Source: Bacteroidales bacterium
Lineage (GTDB): Bacteria > Bacteroidota > Bacteroidia > Bacteroidales > UBA932
NCBI GenBank assembly: GCA_016295245.1
Contig: JAEDLO010000003.1
Location: 1 to 52,266 of the forward strand
Length of the DNA stretch: 52,266 nt
Direction of reading: 5' to 3'
The notes beneath the pieces are model-generated. The model searched no databases. It was not told where the DNA came from and worked only from the letters and a program-made list of their open reading frames with translations. Numbering within the stretch: position 1 is the stretch's first letter; each line of letters starts with the position of its first letter. Positions 16,131 to 23,567 of this stretch are shown here, one piece after another. Made by a program: the position numbers and the translations under genes.

Positions 16131-17669
16131 TTATTTCGCGATTGCGACAGATCTGATTTCCCGGATGACAGTGATTTTCACCTGACCCGGATAGGTCATC
16201 TCGTCCTGAATTCTCTGGGCAATCTCCGTTGAGAGCCTTGCAGACTGCTCGTCGGTCACCTCTTCTGCCGCTACGATAACACGCAGTTCACGGCCTGCCT
16301 GGATTGCATAGGACTTGGTAACACCAGGGTAAGATGCAGCAAGGTCTTCCATACCCTTGAGACGCTTGATGTACGACTCGATGACCTCTCGCCTTGCGCC
16401 TGGTCTTGCGCCTGAGATGGCATCACCGACAAGCACGAGAGGAGAGTAAACCGAGCTCATCTCCATCTCCTCGTGATGGGCTCCGATGGCATTGCATACC
16501 TCCGGACGCTCCTTGTACTGCTCGGCAAGCTTGGCACCGAGAATTGCGTGAGGAAGTTCAGGCTCATTCTCGCTTACCTTGCCGATATCGTGAAGCAATC
16601 CGGCGCGGCGGGCAATCTTAGGGTTCAACCCGAGCTCGGAGGCCATTATGGCGCATATGTTTGCGACTTCGCGGGAGTGCTGGAGAAGGTTCTGGCCGTA
16701 AGAAGAACGGTATTTCATCCTACCGATGAGACGGACGAGCTCAAGATTGAGTCCGTGGATGCCCATATCGATGCAGGTTCGCTTTCCTGTTTCCAGGATT
16801 TCCTCCTCAAGCTGCTTGCTCACCTTATTGACAACCTCTTCGATGCGGGCAGGATGGATACGTCCGTCCATCACGAGCTGATGGAGGGCAAGACGGGCAA
16901 CTTCCCTGCGAACCGGGTCGAAGGCGGAAAGAAGGATGGCGTCAGGAGTGTCATCGACAACAATCTCGACACCCGTTGCAGCCTCAAGAGCCCTGATATT
17001 TCGACCCTCGCGACCGATGATACGGCCTTTTACCTCATCACTCTCGATAGGGAAGGTAGTAACTGCATTTTCAATAGCCGTTTCCGTTGCCGTACGCTGG
17101 ATGGTATTTATAACAATGCGTTTAGCCTCTTTTGCGGCGTTGAGGCGGGCTTCATCCATAGTATCGTTGATATAGGCCTGGGCCTCGCTGCGTGCCTCAG
17201 CCTTCATATTCTCGACAAGCATCTTCTTGGCCTCAGAAGCTGTCAGGCCTGCTATGTTCTCGAGGTCCTTATTTACCTGGGCTACAAGACGGTCATAATC
17301 CTGCATCTTGGCGTCAAGTTTGTTTTTCTGGGCATTGAGCTGGCCCTTCTGGGAATCCAGCTCGTGCTGTCTGCGACCGAGTTCGCTGGCCTGTTCCTTG
17401 AGCTGGTTTTCACGGGTCTTGATGTTGCTCTCTCTTTCGCGAAGCTCATTGTTGCGTGCGTTGACATTTTTGTCATACTCGCTCTTGAGCTGGAGATACT
17501 TCTCCTTTGCTTGAAGTATCTTCTGTTGCTTGATGTTCTCGGCCTCAAGTTCTGCTTTCTGGATGATAGCATCGACGCGGCCCTTCAAAACGGTCTTAGT
17601 AATCAATATATAAACTGCAATCGCACCTGCGGCGCTTCCAACAGCAGCTAAGATAATGTATAAAATCAT
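16131..17669 (-). CDS. rny: Ribonuclease Y
   Basis: Membrane-anchored endoribonuclease that starts mRNA decay. An N-terminal transmembrane helix (MILYIILAAVGSAAGAIAVY) is followed by a long coiled coil to about residue 185. The KH domain has GRIIGREGRNIRALEAATGV at about 215-235, and the HD domain has the catalytic His-Asp in RRAGLLHDIGK at about 355. The length is 512 aa, standard. It lies downstream of the zapA gene and 6S-like RNA but is separated from them by a strong terminator, so it needs its own promoter; only a weak TAATTTTA is seen at about 17677-17684. Confidence 0.96.
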   Translation of the reverse strand: MILYIILAAVGSAAGAIAVYILITKTVLKGRVDAIIQKAELEAENIKQQKILQAKEKYLQLKSEYDKNVNARNNELRERESNIKTRENQLKEQASELGRRQHELDSQKGQLNAQKNKLDAKMQDYDRLVAQVNKDLENIAGLTASEAKKMLVENMKAEARSEAQAYINDTMDEARLNAAKEAKRIVINTIQRTATETAIENAVTTFPIESDEVKGRIIGREGRNIRALEAATGVEIVVDDTPDAILLSAFDPVRREVARLALHQLVMDGRIHPARIEEVVNKVSKQLEEEILETGKRTCIDMGIHGLNLELVRLIGRMKYRSSYGQNLLQHSREVANICAIMASELGLNPKIARRAGLLHDIGKVSENEPELPHAILGAKLAEQYKERPEVCNAIGAHHEEMEMSSVYSPLVLVGDAISGARPGARREVIESYIKRLKGMEDLAASYPGVTKSYAIQAGRELRVIVAAEEVTDEQSARLSTEIAQRIQDEMTYPGQVKITVIREIRSVAIAK

Positions 17670-17691
17670 ATATAAATAAAATTAGTCTCTA

Positions 17692-17729
17692 ACAAAAAAA
17701 ACAGCATCCGCAATATTGCAGATGCTGTT
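17692..17729 (-). terminator. Rho-independent terminator between the 6S-like RNA and rny
   Basis: On the minus strand AACAGCATC (17729-17721) and GATGCTGTT (17708-17700) pair, with GCAATATTGC extending the stem. A run of eight T follows (17699-17692). It would end the 6S-like RNA or its longer precursor. Confidence 0.85.
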
Positions 17730-17730
17730 A

Positions 17731-17888
17731 TAAAAAAGCCGTCAGCCGATAGTTCAGAAAATATATCTGACAAGATTTGGGCTCCAGTCTGTCTCGGGCT
17801 TCCCGTCGTAGCGGGCTTGTCTTCCTCAGCTTGAGATGACCCGGTTCCGAAGAACTTTGTTGTTTTCAGAGGATGGGTCTGACGGCTA
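17731..17888 (-). ncRNA. ssrS: 6S RNA candidate
   Basis: 6S RNA binds the housekeeping RNA polymerase holoenzyme by mimicking an open promoter. Here a non-coding stretch of about 155 nt lies directly after zapA and before rny, a location I associate with 6S RNA in Bacteroidetes. Its two ends pair perfectly, AGCCGTCAG (17887-17879) with CTGACGGCT (17745-17737), the latter followed by TTTTTT. An apical hairpin with CCCG/CGGG arms sits in the middle (17802-17815). The 5' arm overlaps the zapA stop codon. I assign it from position and rod-like architecture, not from an alignment. Confidence 0.7.
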
Positions 17889-18176
17889 TTTGGCATTCAT
17901 ACTGTCAAGATAGACATTCAATTCCTTGTGAAGACTCTCTGCGTCTGCCTTAGCTTTTGCAAGTTTGCTCCGCATAGTCAATTTCCCGGCCGCTTCCTGA
18001 AGTGCCACGAAGGCAAGTTTGTCATCAAGTGTGGTGTCGGCAAATTTTTGATCCATATGCTGGAGCATTGAATTCACATCTTCTGCGGCAAGTCTCATAA
18101 GTCGCTCCATCTCGGGCGATTTAGCATTGAGTGGATACTCTTTACCTGCTATTTTAAGCGTGATTCTCTGGTCCAT
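17886..18176 (-). CDS. zapA: Cell division protein ZapA
   Basis: Small FtsZ-associated protein that bundles protofilaments and stabilises the Z ring. At 96 aa it shows the ZapA N-terminal beta segment (QRITLKIAGKEYPLNAKSPE) followed by a long helix (MERLMRLAAEDVNSMLQHMD onward) that forms the tetramerising coiled coil. Its ATG overlaps the preceding coiled-coil gene by 1 nt, and its TAG stop overlaps the 5' arm of the 6S-like RNA. Confidence 0.87.
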   Translation of the reverse strand: MDQRITLKIAGKEYPLNAKSPEMERLMRLAAEDVNSMLQHMDQKFADTTLDDKLAFVALQEAAGKLTMRSKLAKAKADAESLHKELNVYLDSMNAK

Positions 18177-18445
18177 CAGTCTTCAAGGAGTTTAATGCAC
18201 CTGTCAATCTCACGAATCAGCTTGTCTATCCTCTGCCTTGCAGCACTATTGCCCTCAGTAGCAGCAAACGCATCGGAGAGTCTCATCGTGTCTATCTTTA
18301 CAGTCAATTCAGCAATCTGCTCCTTATACCTCAGATTCAGTTCCTGAACTTCATTTAACTTGTCAGTCATCTCATCAGCTCTTTTCTTTTCAGCTTCATA
18401 TAAAGCTAAGAGTTTGGCTATATCTGACTTGATATCTGTAAGCAT
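18176..18445 (-). CDS. Small coiled-coil protein upstream of zapA
   Basis: An 89-residue, nearly all-helical charged protein with heptad spacing across about residues 5-55 (LLALYEAEKKRADEMTDKLN and what follows). It has no signal peptide and no named domain that I recognise. The stop overlaps the zapA start, so a partner role in Z-ring assembly is plausible, in the manner of ZapB, but there is no sequence proof of homology. Confidence 0.72.
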   Translation of the reverse strand: MLTDIKSDIAKLLALYEAEKKRADEMTDKLNEVQELNLRYKEQIAELTVKIDTMRLSDAFAATEGNSAARQRIDKLIREIDRCIKLLED

Positions 18446-18472
18446 TTCAGAAAAAACCTAAAGTACAACGTA

Positions 18473-18503
18473 CAAATTTAATAAACTTCTCAAAAACTAC
18501 AAA
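18473..18503 (-). promoter_or_regulatory. Complete promoter of the coiled-coil/zapA/6S unit
   Basis: On the minus strand TTTG (18503-18500) is followed after 19 bp by TAAATTTG (18480-18473), matching both consensus elements. The predicted start is near 18466, about 20 nt before the ATG at 18445. It abuts the T tract of the ompA terminator. Confidence 0.7.
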
Positions 18504-18537
18504 AAAAGAAGGTGACTTAAATGAGCCACCTTCTTTT
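18501..18537 (-). terminator. Terminator of the OmpA-family gene
   Basis: The minus-strand hairpin AAGAAGGTGGCTCATTTAAG with its partner CACCTTCTT ends in seven T (18507-18501). It lies about 20 nt after the stop of the gene ending at 18557. Confidence 0.85.
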
Positions 18538-18556
18538 AGATATGTAAATCTTCAGA

Positions 18557-19711
18557 TTACTTTCTCTTGATGATAACGGTGCGAGAAAGAGCGTCGTTGT
18601 TGAAGAAGAGAGCGTCAACACCACCGTTGGCAACCTTCTCGAGACGGCTAGCAGGAACACCCTCTGCTACGAGAGCATCATAAACAACCTGTGCGCGCTT
18701 CTCTGAGAGCCTCTGGTTGGTCCTAGACGAACCGGTCTTCTTGTCAGCATAGCCTGCAACCTCGTAAACAGCGTCATCGTTGCTGTTCTTGATAGACTCA
18801 GCGTAAAGCTTGATGCGAGCCTTATCCTTTGAGGTGAGGGTAGCCTTACCAATCTCGAAGAATACAGCGGTAGAAGAAGGAACCTCGTTGTTGACGAGCT
18901 TCTCAACCTGCTTGATAACTTCCTTCTCAACAATCTTCTCTACAATCTTAGGGTTCTTGGCAACAGCCTCAGCAGCAAGAGCGTCAGCAGCCTCCTTAGA
19001 GATATAGCCGGCAGCGGCAGCTGCAGCGGCGGCGCGAGCGATCTTGCCATGCTTGCCACCGATAGTCCATACACCGTTGATGGCGAGGCGGCCTGTACCC
19101 TCTGCCTTGCGGTAAGCGTCAGCGTCACCGAAGATTGAAGGGGTAACTGCAAAACGTGCCTCAAGACCAAGAGCGAAAGCGTTGGTGATGTTGTAAGCGA
19201 GACCGAGACCTACGCTTGCACCTACACGTACCTTGAGGGCATCGCTATTCTCAACGAGAACGCCGGTAGCAATCTGCGAGTCAGAGAACTTGGTTCCTAC
19301 GGTAGAGAGGTTGAGGGTAGGACCTGCGAAAACGTAAACATCAAACTTAGCAAGATCCTTTGCGAAGATGTTGCTGATGTTAACCATACCGTCAACATTG
19401 AGCTCACCGAAAAGCTTGTTAGTCTTTGAGTAGCGGGTTGTGGCAGCAGCATCAACGAAAGCGGTGTTGTTGCTGGCATTGAGGGTCTGGAAAGGACCAC
19501 CGATCACACCACGTACACCCCAAACCGGAGTGATATATTTACCAACCATAATGTTGCCATATACGGTAGGAGTGTTGAGGCCTGGAGTAAACACTGAAGC
19601 AGCACCTACTCCTACACCTACGAAGATATCCTTATCTTTGCAGGCAGTCTGTGCAGAGGCGGCAACTGATGCAGCCAAAGCAAGAGACAATGCGATAACT
19701 TTAAGTTTCAT
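18557..19711 (-). CDS. OmpA-family outer membrane protein
   Basis: A signal peptide (MKLKVIALSLALAASVAASA) precedes an eight-strand-type barrel region of about 200 residues, rich in alternating aromatic/Gly segments (VGVGVGAASVFTPG, GLGLAYNITNAFALGLEARF). A linker with repeated VEKEV/VEK charge pattern leads to a C-terminal OmpA/MotB peptidoglycan-binding domain: VFFEIGKATLTSKDKARI, YEVAGYADKKTGSSRTNQRL and SEKRAQVVYDALVAEGVPAS. The length is 384 aa. This type links outer membrane and cell wall and is usually abundant. It lies 40 nt after the gene at 19752-20642 on the same strand, with no promoter seen between. Confidence 0.9.
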   Translation of the reverse strand: MKLKVIALSLALAASVAASAQTACKDKDIFVGVGVGAASVFTPGLNTPTVYGNIMVGKYITPVWGVRGVIGGPFQTLNASNNTAFVDAAATTRYSKTNKLFGELNVDGMVNISNIFAKDLAKFDVYVFAGPTLNLSTVGTKFSDSQIATGVLVENSDALKVRVGASVGLGLAYNITNAFALGLEARFAVTPSIFGDADAYRKAEGTGRLAINGVWTIGGKHGKIARAAAAAAAAGYISKEAADALAAEAVAKNPKIVEKIVEKEVIKQVEKLVNNEVPSSTAVFFEIGKATLTSKDKARIKLYAESIKNSNDDAVYEVAGYADKKTGSSRTNQRLSEKRAQVVYDALVAEGVPASRLEKVANGGVDALFFNNDALSRTVIIKRK

Positions 19712-19751
19712 ATCAAAAATTGATTTTTTCAGTTAACAAATAAGCCATGTA

Positions 19752-20642
19752 TTAGTCAGCCCAGATGATACCACCACCGGCATTTTCTGCACCGTGACCG
19801 TGACCGTGACTGTGGCCGTGGCCGTAATGATAGTGTCCCTCATGACCAGGGATAGGAGCCTCTTCTTTCTGTATTGATGAGTACTCTACCGAGTTAACAG
19901 TGATTTCAGCGATAGCAGTCTTCTCATTATCCTTCTCTGCGTAAATCGTTACAGTCTTATCGCCAAAAACCTTTGTCAGATAAACCTTATACATAGCCCA
20001 AGCAGACACCTTGAATTCGTAATTCTTTTCAGAAGTGATGATTTCTCCGTCATAACTATCTATTAAAGATTTAACAGCGTCTTTGAACATTGGATCTACA
20101 GAGATGTACTTAACATCGGTAACTTCCTGACCTTCTTCAACTTCGTAGCTGCATTCCATATCAAGGATGAACTCAGACATATTGTATGCCCAAGGCTCGC
20201 CGTTATGAGAGTGGCTGCCGTGTGTGTAGTCAAGATAACCGACCTGGGTTTTAAGATTTGACTTGGTGACCTCATAAGAATATTTGTAAACATCACCAGG
20301 AATGGCACCAACTACAAGGCGAACCGAATACCTTGCCTCGCCTCCGGCAAGAAGGTCGCTGACCTTCACAACCTGTGAATAGGTCTTTCCGTCGTAAACT
20401 GTAGAGACGGTAACGTCCTGTGCTGAAAGACGAGGGCTACCCTCGAGGGTAACTACGCTTCCACTGACGGTACCTGCTGAAGCAGTGATAGCGCTGCTGA
20501 TAGGCTGTGCGGTATAGAGCTCAATAACCTCAACGTTAATCTCGGCCTTTGCGTTCTTTACCTCAAAGTAAGTCGGGATCTCCTCAGGAGTACAAGCAAC
20601 GAGGGCTCCGGCCAATGCAAGAAGTGAAAAAAACTTTTTCAT
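19752..20642 (-). CDS. Lipoprotein, DUF3869-like, with His-rich C-terminus
   Basis: A 296-residue exported protein with a type II signal (MKKFFSLLALAGALVAC, cysteine at about 17). The body resembles DUF3869 proteins of Bacteroidetes: an N-terminal Ig-like segment (FEVKNAKAEINVEVIELYTA) and a central domain with GYLDYTHGSHSHNGEPWAYN. Near the C-terminus is the run HEGHYHYGHGHSHGHGHG, which alone has nine histidines, typical of a metal-binding or metal-storing tail. Function is unknown. Promoter element at 20727-20734. Confidence is good for a lipoprotein, lower for the family name. Confidence 0.75.
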   Translation of the reverse strand: MKKFFSLLALAGALVACTPEEIPTYFEVKNAKAEINVEVIELYTAQPISSAITASAGTVSGSVVTLEGSPRLSAQDVTVSTVYDGKTYSQVVKVSDLLAGGEARYSVRLVVGAIPGDVYKYSYEVTKSNLKTQVGYLDYTHGSHSHNGEPWAYNMSEFILDMECSYEVEEGQEVTDVKYISVDPMFKDAVKSLIDSYDGEIITSEKNYEFKVSAWAMYKVYLTKVFGDKTVTIYAEKDNEKTAIAEITVNSVEYSSIQKEEAPIPGHEGHYHYGHGHSHGHGHGAENAGGGIIWAD

Positions 20643-20726
20643 CGTTTTGGATAAATATTAAACATTAAACTAAATTTCCAACTATGCGTCCATCGCCCGC
20701 AATAAGCAAAAAGCATATAGACGTCG

Positions 20727-20758
20727 CAAAGATAAGACAAAATTTCTTATAAAACAAG
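20727..20758 (-). promoter_or_regulatory. Promoter of the His-rich lipoprotein gene
   Basis: Minus strand TATCTTTG at 20734-20727 with CTTG (20758-20755) 20 bp upstream, three of four bases of the -33 TTTG. It implies a leader of roughly 75-80 nt, long compared with other units in this window. Confidence 0.5.
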
Positions 20759-20779
20759 AATTTTAAAAAATTTTGCTTT

Positions 20780-21976
20780 TTAATAGCGCCCTATCTGCCT
20801 CGTTACAGATAAAGGATTCAAAGCATTGATAGTCATAATATTATCGCTTGCTTCGGACTTGAATTCCTTGTAATAGAACTGCTCGTTGTTTGCATTGTAA
20901 ACCATACCCATATTGGCAGATGTGGTAACTGTAGGCCAGTATCCGTGACGCTTCATTCTGTAAGGCGGAAGGGCTATCTGAAAGCGGAACCCGCCATTAG
21001 TTTTGCCTCCGTCCAGGCCTTTCATCGCGTACACGCCGATAGAACAGTGCTTGAAATGGCGTATCATCTCGAATTTGATGCCCAAATCACCCTGCAGGAA
21101 CTTCTGCATCCGTAGGGTAAACTGGGTCTGATAGTTGGGATCGTAGTAATTTGCCGCGACATTCCAGCGGAATGCCATGTTTTTGGCATCGAAGTGCCAG
21201 TTGAAACCGTCAAAGTAATACACTCCAAGGTAAGCGGCCTGGCCGTCCACCGAAAACCGCTCGTTAGGGAAATAATATTTGAGCTGGAGCGCCGCGCCAA
21301 AACGGGCGCCGCTGAATGTACCTACACTCAGGCGGCCGGTGATATTAAGGTTCCAGGGATCTCGGAAACGCTGGGAAAGCGTAATCATAGATGGGTGAAT
21401 CTTGGACTCATAAAGTCCGTAGCCGTCATTGAAAATCGGGAACTGAAGCTGGTAGGAGAACTTCATTCCCGGCCACAAAGACACTTCAAGCGCAGGGCTC
21501 AGGACCCAGAGAGATTGGTACACCTGATTGATAATCAAGTTCTTGAGTGCAACCTGAGGATAGACGACTATGCTCACCTTTCCGAAAGAGTCATTGAGTT
21601 TTTTCTGCTTTCTTACAAGGTCCCAGCCTTCGTCAAGACGGGTAGTAGCCTTCCAATCCCCAATTCCCGGGTCGAAATTCACGCTGATTTGGGGCGTCTG
21701 GTACTCGGTCACGATAAGCCTCACTGGCTTTTCGGCTGCCAAGCCGGCCCCTTCTATTATGCTTACCGCCCTGGCTACGCCCTCGGACTGAATCTTGTAC
21801 CTGTCGTTTTCGATGGTAAATACTACCATCGAGTCAGTTTCCGCGCTGCGCACGTTGAAGAAGCCCTCCTTGGAGAATACCAGGGCGACACTGTCAACAT
21901 CCTGACAGAAGACTTCGCCTCCTGCCGGAAGGCAGAACGCAAGCAGCAGTATTTTTAGCATCCTTTTCATCATCAT
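20780..21976 (-). CDS. YjbH-like outer membrane protein
   Basis: A signal peptide (about residues 1-24, ending EVFCQ) is followed by a beta-rich protein with the features of the YjbH/capsule-associated outer membrane family: FGKVSIVVYPQVALKN, PWNLNITGRLSVGTFSGARF, and the closing block IGVYAMKGLDGGKTNGGFRF followed by PPYRMKRHGYWP. In proteobacteria YjbH belongs to an exopolysaccharide operon (yjbEFGH); no yjbEFG is present here. The length of 398 aa is shorter than the about 700 aa enterobacterial form. It lies 3 nt after the next gene of the trio, so they are co-transcribed. Confidence 0.7.
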   Translation of the reverse strand: MMMKRMLKILLLAFCLPAGGEVFCQDVDSVALVFSKEGFFNVRSAETDSMVVFTIENDRYKIQSEGVARAVSIIEGAGLAAEKPVRLIVTEYQTPQISVNFDPGIGDWKATTRLDEGWDLVRKQKKLNDSFGKVSIVVYPQVALKNLIINQVYQSLWVLSPALEVSLWPGMKFSYQLQFPIFNDGYGLYESKIHPSMITLSQRFRDPWNLNITGRLSVGTFSGARFGAALQLKYYFPNERFSVDGQAAYLGVYYFDGFNWHFDAKNMAFRWNVAANYYDPNYQTQFTLRMQKFLQGDLGIKFEMIRHFKHCSIGVYAMKGLDGGKTNGGFRFQIALPPYRMKRHGYWPTVTTSANMGMVYNANNEQFYYKEFKSEASDNIMTINALNPLSVTRQIGRY

Positions 21977-21979
21977 ATA

Positions 21980-22660
21980 TTAATATATACGGCAAAGTAT
22001 CTCGGAGGTTTCAAGCTTGAGTCTTTTGTCGTAGGTATCGTGACGCACCATTCCGACACCGGTGGAGTACCAGGTAAGCGCTGTCGTCTCCCGATTGCGT
22101 CCGGGCCCCTTCTCAACCTTGTGCTCGCTCACTACCGTGCACTCAAACTCCCCTGCCGGCGTTTTGAGAGTCTCCCGTCTGAGCACCTTGCGCTGCGTGA
22201 CGCTCACCTTGTATTGCAGCAGCCCTGCCTTAACGGTGCAGTTGGCGTCCGGCAGGATATCTCCCGGTTTCATTGCGGCAGGTAGGACACTCCTCTCGCC
22301 GTCGCTGCTCACATCTGAACCCGGCAGCAGATTGGAAAAGACCGCAGAAAGGCTCTCCCCCACATCAACAAGCACGTCACCGCCACTTGTCAGCACAGCC
22401 TCCAGGCTAATGGGGCCGCCGTACATAAGACCGCCGCCTGGTTTGCGGAAGCTTGAGCTATATTCGACCTTCTTGCCGCCGGCCGTCGGGGTCACACTGC
22501 CTATCTGCATCGTATGTGTCCATTTCAAGCGGCCATCGGAAACATAGGTCCTGCGATACTCCAGGCAGCGTTCCGGCACATCGCAGAAAAAGGGCTGGGC
22601 AAGGCATAGCACCGAGCCCAACCACATATAGGCTAACAGACTAATTATCAGTCTTTTCAA
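21980..22660 (-). CDS. Exported TapB/DUF3108-like protein
   Basis: A 226-residue exported protein (signal peptide about 1-21). The C-terminal half has the pattern TLKTPAGEFECTVVSEHKVE, then ALTWYSTGVGMVRHDTYDKR, seen in TapB-like and DUF3108 proteins of Bacteroidetes, which are mostly beta and of unknown role. The start is TTG at 22660, directly abutting the stop of the upstream gene, so translation is probably coupled. The family call is tentative. Confidence 0.6.
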   Translation of the reverse strand: MKRLIISLLAYMWLGSVLCLAQPFFCDVPERCLEYRRTYVSDGRLKWTHTMQIGSVTPTAGGKKVEYSSSFRKPGGGLMYGGPISLEAVLTSGGDVLVDVGESLSAVFSNLLPGSDVSSDGERSVLPAAMKPGDILPDANCTVKAGLLQYKVSVTQRKVLRRETLKTPAGEFECTVVSEHKVEKGPGRNRETTALTWYSTGVGMVRHDTYDKRLKLETSEILCRIY

Positions 22661-23530
22661 CTAGAAAATCCTATAAATCAACCTGAGTGAGACGTAAGGA
22701 TATACAGGCACCGAGGTAATAGTGCTTATGTCAAAATCACCCAAGGAATCGTAGCTTGGATCGTAAGCAACTTCCTTTATGCCGCTAAGTGAAAGGCCCT
22801 TGTGATACCAGACGCCAAGATCGAACTGGAAACCGAAATGAGACTTTGGAATACTGCGGCCAAAGCCAAGACCCAGATATGGCCTGACGAGAGGCATCTC
22901 GAGAGCGATCTGCGTTGTGGAGCTGTTGAACTCATAGGACTTTTCGCCCATACTGAAGTATATGGACGCATTGTTTTCAATCTCTACAGGAGTGTAATTC
23001 GGATCATCCCCATACTTGCGGTTCAACTCGTTCACTTCCGAAACAAGGGAATTGATCTCCGACTGGAATTGTTCGTGTCCGCTTATACCCACACCGGCAA
23101 AAAGAGGGGAAATGCCACAATACAGACCTGCCGTGATATGGAAAGAGCTCTTTTTTGCCGGATAGTACTCGAGCAGGAGCTTTGCAGTGCTCATTCTCAG
23201 TTTTGCAGCAATATTTAAATCGAAGCTGGTAAATCTGGTGTTGATACGCTCCGGTGCACCAGCGGAAGCAAGGTTGTTGTTAACCTCATCAATCTGAGCA
23301 TTTATCTCAGACACATCCGGTCCCTGGCTTGTGAAATTCTTACCTAAATCTCCGTAAGTGAAACCGGCCTTGAGGACAAGGTGGTCCTTGAGGACAGGCA
23401 TATTCAAATCCAGACCGATACCGGCCGTTGAGGCTTCAAGTCCGATTGACAGATGCTTGAATGCTTCCTGTCCATAGCTGGACATACTGAAGGCAGCAAG
23501 GACTGCGAAAGAAAGAATGAATTTTTTCAT
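22661..23530 (-). CDS. Outer membrane beta-barrel protein, unknown
   Basis: I placed the start at ATG 23530, where a clear signal peptide begins (MKKFILSFAVLAAFSMSSYG); an upstream extension to 23683 would run over the promoter and the aminotransferase 3' end. The mature 270 residues show barrel-like alternation (FKHLSIGLEASTAGIGLDLN, HLVLKAGFTYGDLG, PYLGLGFGRSIPKSHFGFQF) and end in YPYVSLRLIYRIF with a terminal Phe, as in outer membrane barrels. It begins the trio with the TapB-like and YjbH-like genes. No named family is certain. Confidence 0.72.
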   Translation of the reverse strand: MKKFILSFAVLAAFSMSSYGQEAFKHLSIGLEASTAGIGLDLNMPVLKDHLVLKAGFTYGDLGKNFTSQGPDVSEINAQIDEVNNNLASAGAPERINTRFTSFDLNIAAKLRMSTAKLLLEYYPAKKSSFHITAGLYCGISPLFAGVGISGHEQFQSEINSLVSEVNELNRKYGDDPNYTPVEIENNASIYFSMGEKSYEFNSSTTQIALEMPLVRPYLGLGFGRSIPKSHFGFQFDLGVWYHKGLSLSGIKEVAYDPSYDSLGDFDISTITSVPVYPYVSLRLIYRIF

Positions 23531-23537
23531 AACGAAG

Positions 23538-23567
23538 CAAATATAAGAAATTTCACATAATTCCAAA
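23538..23567 (-). promoter_or_regulatory. Promoter of the outer-membrane trio
   Basis: Minus strand TTTG (23567-23564), 18-bp spacer, TATATTTG (23545-23538). The -7 box ends only 7 nt before the ATG at 23530, implying a leader of 0-3 nt. The -33 element reaches the promoter-distal stop region of the aminotransferase gene. Confidence 0.65.

Noticed and set aside
16473..17651. Plus-strand open frame of 392 codons
   Set aside because: Antisense to rny over its KH and HD domains; no recognisable protein features.
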